NCBI GenBank assembly: GCA_025363455.1
Contig: JANYDW010000038.1
Coordinates: 62,001 to 126,000 of the forward strand
Source: Oleiharenicola sp.
GTDB lineage: Bacteria > Verrucomicrobiota > Verrucomicrobiia > Opitutales > Opitutaceae
Direction: 5' to 3'
DNA length: 64,000 bases
The first letter of the stretch is position 1. Every line of letters begins with the position of its first letter. The position numbers and the translations under genes were made by a program. Of the stretch, positions 1-7,638 are shown piece after piece. Under the pieces are notes generated by a model, which saw nothing but the letters and a program-made list of their open reading frames with translations, was not told where the DNA came from and did no database searches.

Positions 1-2
1 TT

Positions 3-104
3 TTCGTGGTCGTGGGCCTGCTGGACCTGGTGGGGGCATTTATCCTGTGGACGTTCGTGCGGGTGCCACCCATGCCGGTCGCCTCCGTCGGTCGCGCTGA
101 TTGA
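3..104 (+). CDS. C-terminal end of an integral membrane protein (5' end outside window)
   Basis: The window opens inside this gene. Reading from base 3 gives 33 codons and then TGA at 102-104. They encode one hydrophobic stretch (VVVGLLDLVGAFILW) followed by a short Arg/Pro-containing tail, as at the end of a last transmembrane helix. The piece is too short to name the family; a transporter is only a guess. The other two forward frames give no hydrophobic pattern. The stretch from 105 to 361 shows no convincing gene. Confidence 0.5.
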   Translation, partial: FVVVGLLDLVGAFILWTFVRVPPMPVASVGRAD

Positions 105-361
105 CGGCGGGCACTGCCCCTGTGTCACTGGCTGAGCTATCTGACGTTGGTATGGTTAGGGTCGCAGCATCGTGAAAGCAGGCTACAGCGGATTTGCCCC
201 CATGGCTGGCAAATCGCGATTGATCGGGCGATTTTCAGAGCGGGCCCTCACGGGGTACTAATGCAAACGGGACGTACGCAATACTGTTTCCCCACTCTGG
301 CGCGTAGCGCTTTGCTAGCTCGCCAATTGCAAACGCTCCCAAGACCTACGATATTTTAGAG

Positions 362-436
362 TGGTGCCCCCACGCGGAATCGAACCGCGGTTTGATGAAT
401 GAGAATCATCTGTCCTAGCCGCTAGACGATGGGGGC
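362..436 (-). tRNA. tRNA-Glu (anticodon CTC)
   Basis: On the minus strand the sequence folds into a full cloverleaf of 75 nt including an encoded CCA end. The acceptor stem is GCCCCCA/TGGGGGC, the D arm GTCT/GGAC, the anticodon stem GATGA/TCATC with loop TTCTCAT (anticodon CTC), and the T arm CGCGG-TTCGATT-CCGCG. It reads GAG codons. Confidence 0.93.
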
Positions 437-518
437 GGAAAAACGAAAGAACAAAAAAGCGCACCGAACGGCGGGCCGTCAAGAGCGGAGATGAACTACC
501 CAGCCAAGGGCACTGTTT

Positions 519-624
519 GCCACAAAGAACACAAAAACCGGTCAGCAAGTGGAACTAGCAGGCGTCTATAGTCGCTCGGAAAAGTCACGATCCAACCCGA
601 ACCCTTTTCGTGTTTTTTGTGGCT
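519..624. repeat. Inverted pair of the 'gccacaaag' interspersed repeat
   Basis: The arm at 519-538 (gccacaaagaacacaaaaa) faces a near-complementary arm at 604-622 (cttttcgtgttttttgtgg) across about 65 bp. The same word recurs at 6806, 7511, 10307, 10528, 47447 and 47541. It lies between tRNA-Glu and ndk and has no coding content. Confidence 0.55.
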
Positions 625-641
625 AAAATGCCTCGGTCGAT

Positions 642-1058
642 TCAGCCGAGCAGCTCCTCGGGCTTGAAGAAGCGGGCCAGCTCGGCCTTCGCGTTCTCGT
701 CGCTGTCGGAGGCGTGGACCACGTTCTTCATCATCTCGGTTCCGAAGTCGCCGCGGATCGTGCCCTTGGCCGCCTTGCGGGAGTCCGTGGGCCCGAGGAG
801 GTCGCGCACCTTCTGGACGATGCCGTCGCCTTCCAGCGCCATCATGATGACCGGGCGCGAGCTCATGAAGGCCTCGATCTCCGGGTAAAAGGGTTTGTCG
901 GCGACATGGGCGTAGTGCTCACGCAGCTTGGCCGGGGTCAGCTTGGCCAGCTTGCAGCCGACAATGGTGAAACCCGCGCTCTCAAAGCGGTTAAGCACGT
1001 TGCCGACATGGCGCTGGGCCATGCAGTCCGGCTTAAAGATGACGAATGTTCTCTGCAT
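642..1058 (-). CDS. ndk: Nucleoside diphosphate kinase
   Basis: This 138-residue cytoplasmic protein transfers the gamma-phosphate of ATP to nucleoside diphosphates through a phospho-histidine and so balances (d)NTP pools. The start at MQRTFVIFKPD is the canonical Ndk N-terminus; the frame stays open upstream to 1169 but that part has no homology and overlaps a repeat. Visible motifs are the FKPD near residues 8-11, the Arg-rich nucleotide-binding segment around residues 84-102, and the active-site signature NVVHASDS with the catalytic His at 115. The length matches the family. It stands alone between tRNA-Glu and the photolyase gene and reads leftward. Confidence 0.96.
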   Translation of the reverse strand: MQRTFVIFKPDCMAQRHVGNVLNRFESAGFTIVGCKLAKLTPAKLREHYAHVADKPFYPEIEAFMSSRPVIMMALEGDGIVQKVRDLLGPTDSRKAAKGTIRGDFGTEMMKNVVHASDSDENAKAELARFFKPEELLG

Positions 1059-1132
1059 ATAAGCGGCCCACCATAGTTTCGGAGACTCGTTTGAAAAGCC
1101 CCGATTTGAAGAATCTTCTGACCTCGGAAGCT

Positions 1133-1216
1133 GCCCGCTAATCACGCGAAATATACGAATTGGGATCAATCCCCGGTTCAGAAGCCTCTCATTTCGTGTG
1201 GTTCGCGTGATTGGCG
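1133..1216. repeat. Inverted pair of the 'cgcgtgattggcgggc' interspersed repeat
   Basis: The segment gcccgctaatcacgcgaaat at about 1133-1152 is matched in inverse by tcgtgtggttcgcgtgattg and the following gcgggc at about 1194-1216. Related words (gttgcccgcgaatcacgcg) occur at 6834 and 10344. The element fills the gap between ndk and the photolyase gene. Confidence 0.5.
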
Positions 1217-1227
1217 GGCAAATTCTG

Positions 1228-2682
1228 TCAGGTCTCTTCCACCCTACCCCGCATGGACTTCAACGCCGCCAAGGCCGCCAGCCGGGCTTCCCCGTGGTCC
1301 ACGATGGGGTGCGGATAGTCCCGGCCCAAAGCCAGCCCGGCCCCGGCCAGCACATCCATCGGGGCTTCCCAAGGTTGATGGATGAACTCGACCGGCAGTT
1401 TCGCGAGTTCCGGAACCCAGCGGCGGACATACGCACCCGTCGGGTCGAACTTCCCGCCCTGCAGAATCGGGTTGAAGATGCGGAAATACGGCGCGGCGTC
1501 CGCCCCGCAGCCCGCGCTCCACTGCCAGCCGAGCGTGTTGCTAGCCAGATCGGCGTCGACGAGTGTGTCCCAAAACCACCCCGCGCCTTCCTGCCAGGAC
1601 AGCCGCAGGTGCTTCACCAGAAACGAAGCCACGATCATCCGCACGCGGTTGTGCATCCAGCCGGTCGCCCACAGCTGACGCATTCCGGCATCCACGATCG
1701 GATAGCCGGTCAAGCCCCGCTGCCACGCGCGCAGTTGCTGCGGATCCTTCCGCCACGGGAAGGCAGCAAAGTCTGTCCGTAACGGCTGCTCCGGCGTGGA
1801 AGGAAAATGATACAGCAGATGATGCGCAAACTCCCGCCAGCCCACCTCGGTTAGAAACACCTGCGCACCGCGGTTCGCGGGGAACACACCGCTATCCTTC
1901 GACAACGCCCGCACGGCGGCCCAGATTTGACGCGGCCCGATGTCCCCGAAATGCAAATGCGGCGACAGCGCGGACGTCCCCTCGATGTCGGGCAGATTGC
2001 GCTGCTCCGCGTAGCCCGCCAACGGACCCGCGATGAATTTCTTCAGGCGCTTCAGCGCACCCGCTTCGCCCGGCTGCCACATCGCGGCGAATCCGGCGTC
2101 CCACTTGAGCGTGGGCAGCAGGGCGAGTTCGTCGAGGGCGAGCGACTTGGGCCACTTCGCGGGTGCGGCGATCGGTCCGGCCGGTAATTTTATCGGCGCC
2201 TCCACCGTCAGCGTCTGACAATGCTTCCAGTAAGGCGTGAACACCTGGAACGGCCTGCCAGCCTTGTTCTGCACCGTGTGCGGTTCGAATAGCAGCGCGG
2301 CGTTGAAACTCTTCGCCTCGACGGCCGCCTCGGCGAGGCCAGCCTTCAGTGTCTTGTCGCGGGCGATCACCGCCGGTTCGTAGCGCCGGTTCCAGTAAAC
2401 GGCCGCGGCGCCGGTGGACTTGATCAGCCCGCGCAGCACCGCCCCACTCTCTCCCCGGGCCAGCACGAGCCGGGAGCCGCGTTCGCGGAACGAGACATCG
2501 AGCGCCGACAGCGAATGATGCAACCACCACCGTGCGGCTCCGCCGATGGGCCAGCGACCCTCCCCCGCCTCATCGAGAATGAAGACCGGCACCACTGGCC
2601 CGCCACGCGTGATCGCGGCAGCTAACGCGGAATTGTCCTGTACGCGCAAATCCTGTCGGAACCAGACGATGGTGGGCGTCAT
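1228..2682 (-). CDS. phr: Deoxyribodipyrimidine photo-lyase (class I)
   Basis: The predicted 484-residue flavoprotein uses blue light to split cyclobutane pyrimidine dimers in DNA. The N-terminal photolyase domain begins MTPTIVWFRQDLRVQDN, which fixes the start; upstream in-frame codons are repeat DNA. The C-terminal FAD-binding half contains GWREFAHHLLYHFP, the TGYPIVDAGMRQLW motif, WMHNRVRM and the NTLGWQWSAGCGADAAPYFR stretch, all standard for class I CPD photolyases and related cryptochromes. It stands alone. Photolyase genes often belong to singlet-oxygen or light-stress regulons that also contain cyclopropane-synthase operons like the one at 17.9-25 kb, but no shared promoter was identified. 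Confidence 0.93.
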   Translation of the reverse strand: MTPTIVWFRQDLRVQDNSALAAAITRGGPVVPVFILDEAGEGRWPIGGAARWWLHHSLSALDVSFRERGSRLVLARGESGAVLRGLIKSTGAAAVYWNRRYEPAVIARDKTLKAGLAEAAVEAKSFNAALLFEPHTVQNKAGRPFQVFTPYWKHCQTLTVEAPIKLPAGPIAAPAKWPKSLALDELALLPTLKWDAGFAAMWQPGEAGALKRLKKFIAGPLAGYAEQRNLPDIEGTSALSPHLHFGDIGPRQIWAAVRALSKDSGVFPANRGAQVFLTEVGWREFAHHLLYHFPSTPEQPLRTDFAAFPWRKDPQQLRAWQRGLTGYPIVDAGMRQLWATGWMHNRVRMIVASFLVKHLRLSWQEGAGWFWDTLVDADLASNTLGWQWSAGCGADAAPYFRIFNPILQGGKFDPTGAYVRRWVPELAKLPVEFIHQPWEAPMDVLAGAGLALGRDYPHPIVDHGEARLAALAALKSMRGRVEET

Positions 2683-2683
2683 G

Positions 2684-2768
2684 GCTGTAGGACGGGATCG
2701 CCGAATCCCGCCTGCATGCGATTTCCGCGCTGCGTTCGAGGCGGGATTCGGCGATCCCGCCCTACAGC
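2684..2768. repeat. REPIN-like palindrome, GTAGGACGGGAT family
   Basis: The left arm tGTAGGacgggatcgccga at 2686-2704 is mirrored by tcggcgatcccgcCCTACa ending at 2767. The outer GTAG/CTAC ends and the inner hairpin arms match the other REPIN-like elements in this window. A half copy lies at 34118 and a worn copy at 10390. It sits directly upstream of the photolyase start. Confidence 0.75.
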
Positions 2769-2779
2769 GCAACCCTTCG

Positions 2780-2832
2780 TGTAGGCGCGCGCCTTGTGCG
2801 CGCCCGGGCGTGGCCGAGCCACGCCCCTACAG
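2780..2832. repeat. REPIN-like palindrome, two different GTAG hairpins
   Basis: The left half is GTAGG followed by a hairpin gcgcgc-ccttg-tgcgcgc. The right half, read on the other strand, is GTAGGGG followed by cgtgg-ctcgg-ccacg. Both halves start with GTAG and point inward. It lies between the photolyase gene and glgA. Confidence 0.7.
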
Positions 2833-2857
2833 TCGGAGGAAACGGAATCGTCCACCC

Positions 2858-4300
2858 TCACAGCACTTCGCTGTAGAGCTTCTCGTAGGCCGCGACCGCC
2901 GTCTTCCATGAGAAATCCCGTTGCATGGCGCGCCGCTGCACCGCCGCATAGCCGGTTTTGTCCGCATACAACGCCAAGGCCTGCTTTAGGCCCGCGTTGA
3001 ATCCTTCCTGTGTAGGCGGAAACATGATGCCCGTGCCGGCCTCGGCTGGTCGGGTGGCTTCGATCACGGTGTCGACCAGCCCGCCGACCTTGCTGACCAG
3101 CGGGATGGTGCCGTAAGCCTGGCTGTACATCTGGTTCAGCCCGCAGGGCTCGAAGAGCGAGGGCATGAGAAAGAAATCCGCGCCCGCCTCCACGAGGTGG
3201 CTTGTGGCCTCGTCGTGCCGCACGCTGACGGCGATCTTATCCGGGTGCGCAGCCGCGAGGGCGCGCATAGCTTCTTCGTATTTTTTGTCGCCGCCGCCCA
3301 GCACCACGAGGCGGCAGTCGTGTTGGGCGAAAAACTCCGCCGCCCCCAGCACCAGGTCGAGGCCCTTGCTGACGGTGAACCGGCAGACCATGCCGAAAAT
3401 GGGTCCCTTGAACTTCTGGTCCCAACCGAATTCCTGCAAGAGCTTGGCCCGGCAAAGCGCCTTGCCCGCGATGTTCTCGACGCTGTAGCGCGCCGGCAGG
3501 CTGGCGTCCACCGCCGGATTCCACACCGCCGTGTCGATGCCATTGATGATGCCGTGCAAATCCTCGATGCGCGTGGCGATCACGCCGTCCATGCCGTTGC
3601 CGAACAGCGGGGTCTGGATCTCTTGCGCGTAGCGCGGGCTGACGGTCGTCACGAGATCGGCGAAGACGATGCCGGCCTTCATCATGCACATCTGGTCGTA
3701 GTACTCCAAGCCATCGATGCTCATCAGGTCCTCGGGCAGATTGGACAGCGCGAAGGATTTTCGGGGGAAGATGCCCTGGTAGGCGATGTTGTGGATCGTG
3801 AAAACCGTCTTGAGGGCGAGCGTCACGCCGTAACGTCGCTCCGCATCGCGCAGGAACAACGGCAGCATGCCCGTCTGCCAGTCGTGGCAGTGCACGATGT
3901 CAGCTTTGAAGTCGGTGAGGCGCAGCAACTCGGCGACGGCCTTCTGGAAGAAAATGAACCGCGCGTCGTTGTCGTCGTAGTCGCGCTCGCCCGTCCAGTA
4001 CGGCAGCTTGCGGTCAAAATATTCCTCGCGGCAGACCAGATGAAGCCGCAGGCCCGGGCGGGGCGTGAGGGTGAGGACATCGCCTGCCAGAAAAGCATCG
4101 CCCATCTCGATCTTCAGCCGGTGGGTGAGCTTGGCGCCCTTGGCGGCCGGGCCGTCGAGCACGGAACGGTAGCCGGGCAGGAAGATCGCGATCTCGTGCC
4201 CCTGGTCCACGAGCGCGCCGGTGAGAGCCGCGACCATGTCAGCCAGTCCGCCCGTCTTGAGATAGGGAAACAGTTCGCTGGCGGCATGGGCAATTCGCAT
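2858..4300 (-). CDS. glgA: Glycogen synthase (ADP-glucose type)
   Basis: This 480-residue GT5 glucosyltransferase elongates alpha-1,4-glucan from ADP-glucose in the cytoplasm. The N-terminus MRIAHAASELFPYLKTGGLA carries the KTGGL sugar-nucleotide motif, and the C-terminal GT-B half carries GMVCRFTVSKGLDL, the EAGADFFLMPSLFEPCGLNQ catalytic stretch and the YGTIPLVSKVGGL motif. Length and both Rossmann halves are complete. No other glycogen gene is next to it; rnr is divergent on the other side of a 277 bp gap that contains a palindromic repeat. Confidence 0.96.
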   Translation of the reverse strand: MRIAHAASELFPYLKTGGLADMVAALTGALVDQGHEIAIFLPGYRSVLDGPAAKGAKLTHRLKIEMGDAFLAGDVLTLTPRPGLRLHLVCREEYFDRKLPYWTGERDYDDNDARFIFFQKAVAELLRLTDFKADIVHCHDWQTGMLPLFLRDAERRYGVTLALKTVFTIHNIAYQGIFPRKSFALSNLPEDLMSIDGLEYYDQMCMMKAGIVFADLVTTVSPRYAQEIQTPLFGNGMDGVIATRIEDLHGIINGIDTAVWNPAVDASLPARYSVENIAGKALCRAKLLQEFGWDQKFKGPIFGMVCRFTVSKGLDLVLGAAEFFAQHDCRLVVLGGGDKKYEEAMRALAAAHPDKIAVSVRHDEATSHLVEAGADFFLMPSLFEPCGLNQMYSQAYGTIPLVSKVGGLVDTVIEATRPAEAGTGIMFPPTQEGFNAGLKQALALYADKTGYAAVQRRAMQRDFSWKTAVAAYEKLYSEVL

Positions 4301-4451
4301 GTTGCAACCCTACAGGCCGGGCCGCACGGTGCGACCAGAAAATCCCGGGTCGTTGCGTTGCAGTCTGAGCCGTCATCGCCTAGGATGCGATTATTCTCAC
4401 TCAACCCGTTCAACACACCCCGTCACTTCAGCCTTCGCCAAGCCTACGGCC

Positions 4452-4542
4452 CGACAGGGCGTGCCACCCCTCTTCATAGAGGGGAGTCAAACTCAAGCAG
4501 CCGAAGTCCCCTCTATGAAGAGGGGTGCCCGACAGGGCGGGG
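4452..4542. repeat. Inverted repeat, CCCCTCTTCATAGAGGGG type
   Basis: Two short palindromes, ccacccctcttcatagaggg at 4464-4483 and its inverse ending near 4527, are each flanked by the word cccgacagggc. They form a larger inverted structure in the glgA-rnr intergenic region. Loosely similar gaac-cgcc-tc...gaggcgccc palindromes occur at 25464 and 29194. Confidence 0.6.
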
Positions 4543-4577
4543 TGTGTGGTCCACATCCGTCGTCCGCCTAACCTCTC

Positions 4578-6797
4578 ATGAATATTTCCGAACGCCTGTT
4601 CGCCCATCTTTCCCGCCGGAACTATGTCCCCGCTCCCGCTGACGCCATCATCAAGGAGTGGCGGCTCAATCCCAAGCAGCGCCGCGCCTTCAACACCGAG
4701 GTCGCCGAACTCGTCCGCTCCGGCCGGATCACGCTGATCAAAAAAGATCGCCTCTGTCTGCCGCGCGAGGCCGACCTCGTCACCGGCACGATCAACTTCC
4801 GCCAGAAGGGCTCGGCCATGGTCGCGCCCGAGGTCCGCGCCACCGAGCCGCGCAAGCCCGCCATCTTCATTGCCGGCGAGGACACCGGTGTGGCCTTGCA
4901 GGGCGACAAGGTCGTCGTCCGACTGCGCTCACCCAAGGAGCGCGACTTTCCGCATTTCCTCAAGCCCGGCGAACAAGCCGGGCGCGTCATCAAGATCCTC
5001 GAGCGCGGCGCCGCCACGCTCACGGGCACGCTCCAGCGCGGCAACTCCTACTTCTATGTCATGCCCGACGACCCGCGTATCGGACACGACATTATCGTCG
5101 CCGACCCAGTTAAGGCCCGCCTCACGCCCCCGGCTGTTGTCGGCGACAAGGTCATCGTCCAGCTCAACGAATGGAAGGAGCGACACCTCAACCCCGACGG
5201 CGTCATCACGCAGCGCCTCGGCCGGGCCTTCGAGCCTCGCGCTGAGCTCGCCGCCATCTTCCACAAATACAACCTCGCAACCTCGTTCCCCGACCCGGTT
5301 GTCCGCGAGGCCGCCGCGATCCCGCCCGAGGTCCAACCGGGCGACCTCGAGGGCCGTCGCGACTATCGCGCCGTGCCGACCTTCACCATCGACCCGGACG
5401 ACGCCAAGGATTTCGACGACGCGCTTTCCGTCGAATACCTCGACAACGGCGAGATCCGCGTCGGCGTGCACATCGCCGATGTCAGCCATTACGTGTACCC
5501 CGGCACTGCCCTCGACCGCGAGGCGCAGCAGCGTGGCAATTCCACCTATCTCGTCGGCACCGTTGTGCCCATGCTACCGGAGAAACTTTCCAACGGCCTC
5601 TGCTCGCTCGTCGAAGCCAAGGACCGCCTGACCAAGGCCGCGATCTTCACCTTTACCCGCGCGGGCGCGATCAAGTCCGTCGACTTCGCCAATACGGTCA
5701 TCCGCAGCCGCAAGCGCCTCACATACAAGCAGGCCTACGCGCTGATGTTCGAGGACGACCCTGCGAAGATCCGCAAGCTCCCCCTCCCCGGCGCACACCA
5801 GACCGGCTCCACCGGCCGCGCCCTCAATGAACTTTCCCAGGCCGAGCTGACCGACCTTCAGAAATGGGTCCGCCAGCTCTGGACCCTCGGCAGCAAACTC
5901 CGCAAGGAGCGCATGGCCGGCGGCTCGCTCGACCTCGACATGCCCGAGACCAAGATTTTCGTCGATGCCGAAGGCTACGCCGACCGCATCGAGAAAATCG
6001 AAAACGACGAGAGCCACCAACTCATCGAGGAGTTCATGCTCCTCGCCAACGAGGCCGTCGCCCGCCTCACCCGCACGAACCGCCTGCCCTCACTCTATCG
6101 GGTCCACGACGATCCCGACGAGGCCAAGCTCGCCGACCTCCGGCAATTCCTTACCACCTTCCAGGTCAAGACCGGCGATCTCATGCATCGCGAGGAAGTC
6201 GTGCGCCTCCTCGCCCAGTTGAAGCATCACCCACAGGGCTTCATCCTCCGCACGCAGCTGCTCCGTTCGATGCGCAAGGCCTGCTATCGCGCTACGCCCG
6301 ATGGGCACTACGGGCTCAACAAGAAGGACTATACGCATTTCACGTCGCCGATCCGCCGCTACTCCGACCTCGTCGTTCACCGTGTCCTCGGAACCTGGCT
6401 GGCGAAACAGCCCGGTTACCGCGCCGTGCACATCGACCAGCTCGCCGAGCATCTCAGCCTCACCGAGATCAACAGCACCGAGGCCGAGCGCGACTCCGTC
6501 AAGGTGAAGCTCATGGAGTATTTCGACCGCGAGGCGGAGCGGAAGAAGAAGACCGTCTTCAATGCGATCATCACCGATGTCCGCAACCACGGGTTCTTTA
6601 TCGAGCTGTCTGAGGCCGGGGCCTTCGGCATGGTGCCGGTGTCGTCGCTCAAGGACGATTTCTACGTCCTCAACGGCGAGGGCACGGCCTTCATCGGTCG
6701 CAAGACGAAGCGCAAGTTCGAACTCGGCCATAAGATCGAGGTCATCGTGGAGAAGGTCGACCGCCAACGGAGATTGATCGACTTCACGGTGCCGTAA
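4578..6797 (+). CDS. rnr: Ribonuclease R (RNB-family 3'-5' exoribonuclease)
   Basis: The 739-residue protein degrades structured RNA processively from the 3' end. Domains in order are an N-terminal winged helix (about residues 5-60), two cold-shock OB folds (about 65-225), the RNB catalytic domain (about 265-620) with the metal-binding Asp cluster IDPDDAKDFDDALSV and YRAVPTFT just before it, GYRAVHIDQLAEHLS near its end, and a C-terminal S1 domain (about 650-735, NHGFFIELSEAGAFGMVPVS). The ATG start follows the palindromic repeat region. It is a single gene, divergent from glgA. Confidence 0.95.
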   Translation: MNISERLFAHLSRRNYVPAPADAIIKEWRLNPKQRRAFNTEVAELVRSGRITLIKKDRLCLPREADLVTGTINFRQKGSAMVAPEVRATEPRKPAIFIAGEDTGVALQGDKVVVRLRSPKERDFPHFLKPGEQAGRVIKILERGAATLTGTLQRGNSYFYVMPDDPRIGHDIIVADPVKARLTPPAVVGDKVIVQLNEWKERHLNPDGVITQRLGRAFEPRAELAAIFHKYNLATSFPDPVVREAAAIPPEVQPGDLEGRRDYRAVPTFTIDPDDAKDFDDALSVEYLDNGEIRVGVHIADVSHYVYPGTALDREAQQRGNSTYLVGTVVPMLPEKLSNGLCSLVEAKDRLTKAAIFTFTRAGAIKSVDFANTVIRSRKRLTYKQAYALMFEDDPAKIRKLPLPGAHQTGSTGRALNELSQAELTDLQKWVRQLWTLGSKLRKERMAGGSLDLDMPETKIFVDAEGYADRIEKIENDESHQLIEEFMLLANEAVARLTRTNRLPSLYRVHDDPDEAKLADLRQFLTTFQVKTGDLMHREEVVRLLAQLKHHPQGFILRTQLLRSMRKACYRATPDGHYGLNKKDYTHFTSPIRRYSDLVVHRVLGTWLAKQPGYRAVHIDQLAEHLSLTEINSTEAERDSVKVKLMEYFDREAERKKKTVFNAIITDVRNHGFFIELSEAGAFGMVPVSSLKDDFYVLNGEGTAFIGRKTKRKFELGHKIEVIVEKVDRQRRLIDFTVP

Positions 6798-6805
6798 GTG
6801 GGAAT

Positions 6806-6862
6806 AGCCACAAAAGACACAAAATCCAGACAGGTTGCCCGCGAATCACGCGAATTCCGCGA
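6806..6862 (+). repeat. Interspersed repeat words after rnr
   Basis: Directly after rnr come agccacaaaagacacaaaat and then gttgcccgcgaatcacgcga. The same two words occur in the same order at 10307-10373. They contain no gene. Confidence 0.5.
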
Positions 6863-6898
6863 AACCAAATTCAACTGGGGAGGGCCCGCGTCCCGGCA

Positions 6899-7442
6899 TA
6901 GTGCACTATAATCGCTGACAATCTCTGCACTAAAATCGCTGACACCTTTAAGTGTCGGGATGCCATGGAAAGAAAACACAGAGTTGGGACAGCGGCACCG
7001 TTTGGTGCTCGCGATGATCAGAGCAGAGGTGAAGGTGATGGATAGCCTTCGTCAGCAGCAGCGAGAGCTGGAGCGGTGGCGACGCGACTACAATCCAGGC
7101 CTGGACCGCTGCCACGTTTGCACACGCCGCGCTATCCCGCCCATTGGCCGGTCCATGTCGTCAAAGGCAGAGGGGAGATTGTCTTCCGCCGTCATCGCTA
7201 CGGCATCGGCCGAACTTTTGCCGGGTTCCGCGTCGGCTTGCGGCCCATCGGACCGACTACCTTCCACGTCGACTTCGACTCGCTGTCCCTCGGGCTCATC
7301 AAGCTGCACCCCACCTCAATCCCATCCGACAAGGGAGGGAGCAAAGCCCCCTCCCTTAACCCTCCCCATCTCTATCGATCATTGCTCCAAACCAAACCTG
7401 TCAGCGATTAAAGTTCCGATAGTGTCAGCGAATTAGTGCAGA
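6899..7442 (+). mobile_element. Decayed IS481-like insertion sequence
   Basis: Both ends carry related inverted sequences with two copies each of the word cgctgaca and gtgca/ctgcact: left end gtgcactataatcgctgaca and aaaatcgctgacacc, right end inverse ctgcactaattcgctgaca and tttaatcgctgacagg. Between them is a shortened transposase frame. The element is about 545 bp where a full IS481 member is about 1 kb, so it is an internal-deletion relic and unlikely to be active on its own. Confidence 0.7.
6960..7411 (+). pseudogene. IS481-family transposase remnant
   Basis: The reading frame beginning at 6960 gives MPWKENTELGQRHRLVLAMI, which matches the typical start of IS481 transposases. It then loses the helix-turn-helix and the DDE core. 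The frame from about 7128 gives YPAHWPVHVVKGRGEIVFRR and later VGLRPIGPTTFHVDFDSLSL, which resembles the C-terminal tail of IS481 transposases. A central deletion and a frameshift separate the two pieces, so no functional enzyme is made. Confidence 0.65.
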
Positions 7443-7469
7443 ATGCCTCCCTGCGGGCCGTGGTTCAGA

Positions 7470-7543
7470 TTAGCGTCAATTAGTGTTCATTAGTGGTAAC
7501 CCTGCCTTGGTTGCTTTTGCGCTTTTTGTGCCTTTTGTGGCCA
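7470..7543 (+). repeat. Interspersed repeat words upstream of the sigma gene
   Basis: The words attagcgtcaattagtgttc and then gcgctttttgtgccttttgt-ggcca lie between the IS481 relic and the sigma factor gene at 7639. They recur at 10492-10565 just ahead of the gene at 10576. No coding content is seen in 7443-7638. Confidence 0.5.
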
Positions 7544-7638
7544 TTCCCTGACCGTCCGGGTTCATCCGTGCCGGGATGGTCTGACGTAATTTTCTTTGTT
7601 CGGTTTTCGTCCCGGCGCCGACCATAGTGCGAAACGCC

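Noticed and set aside
147-359. Short plus-strand frame before tRNA-Glu
   Set aside because: No family, no ribosome-binding site and biased composition; treated as non-coding.
3197-4642. Plus-strand frame across glgA into rnr
   Set aside because: It overlaps glgA antisense and passes through a DNA repeat; no recognisable protein.
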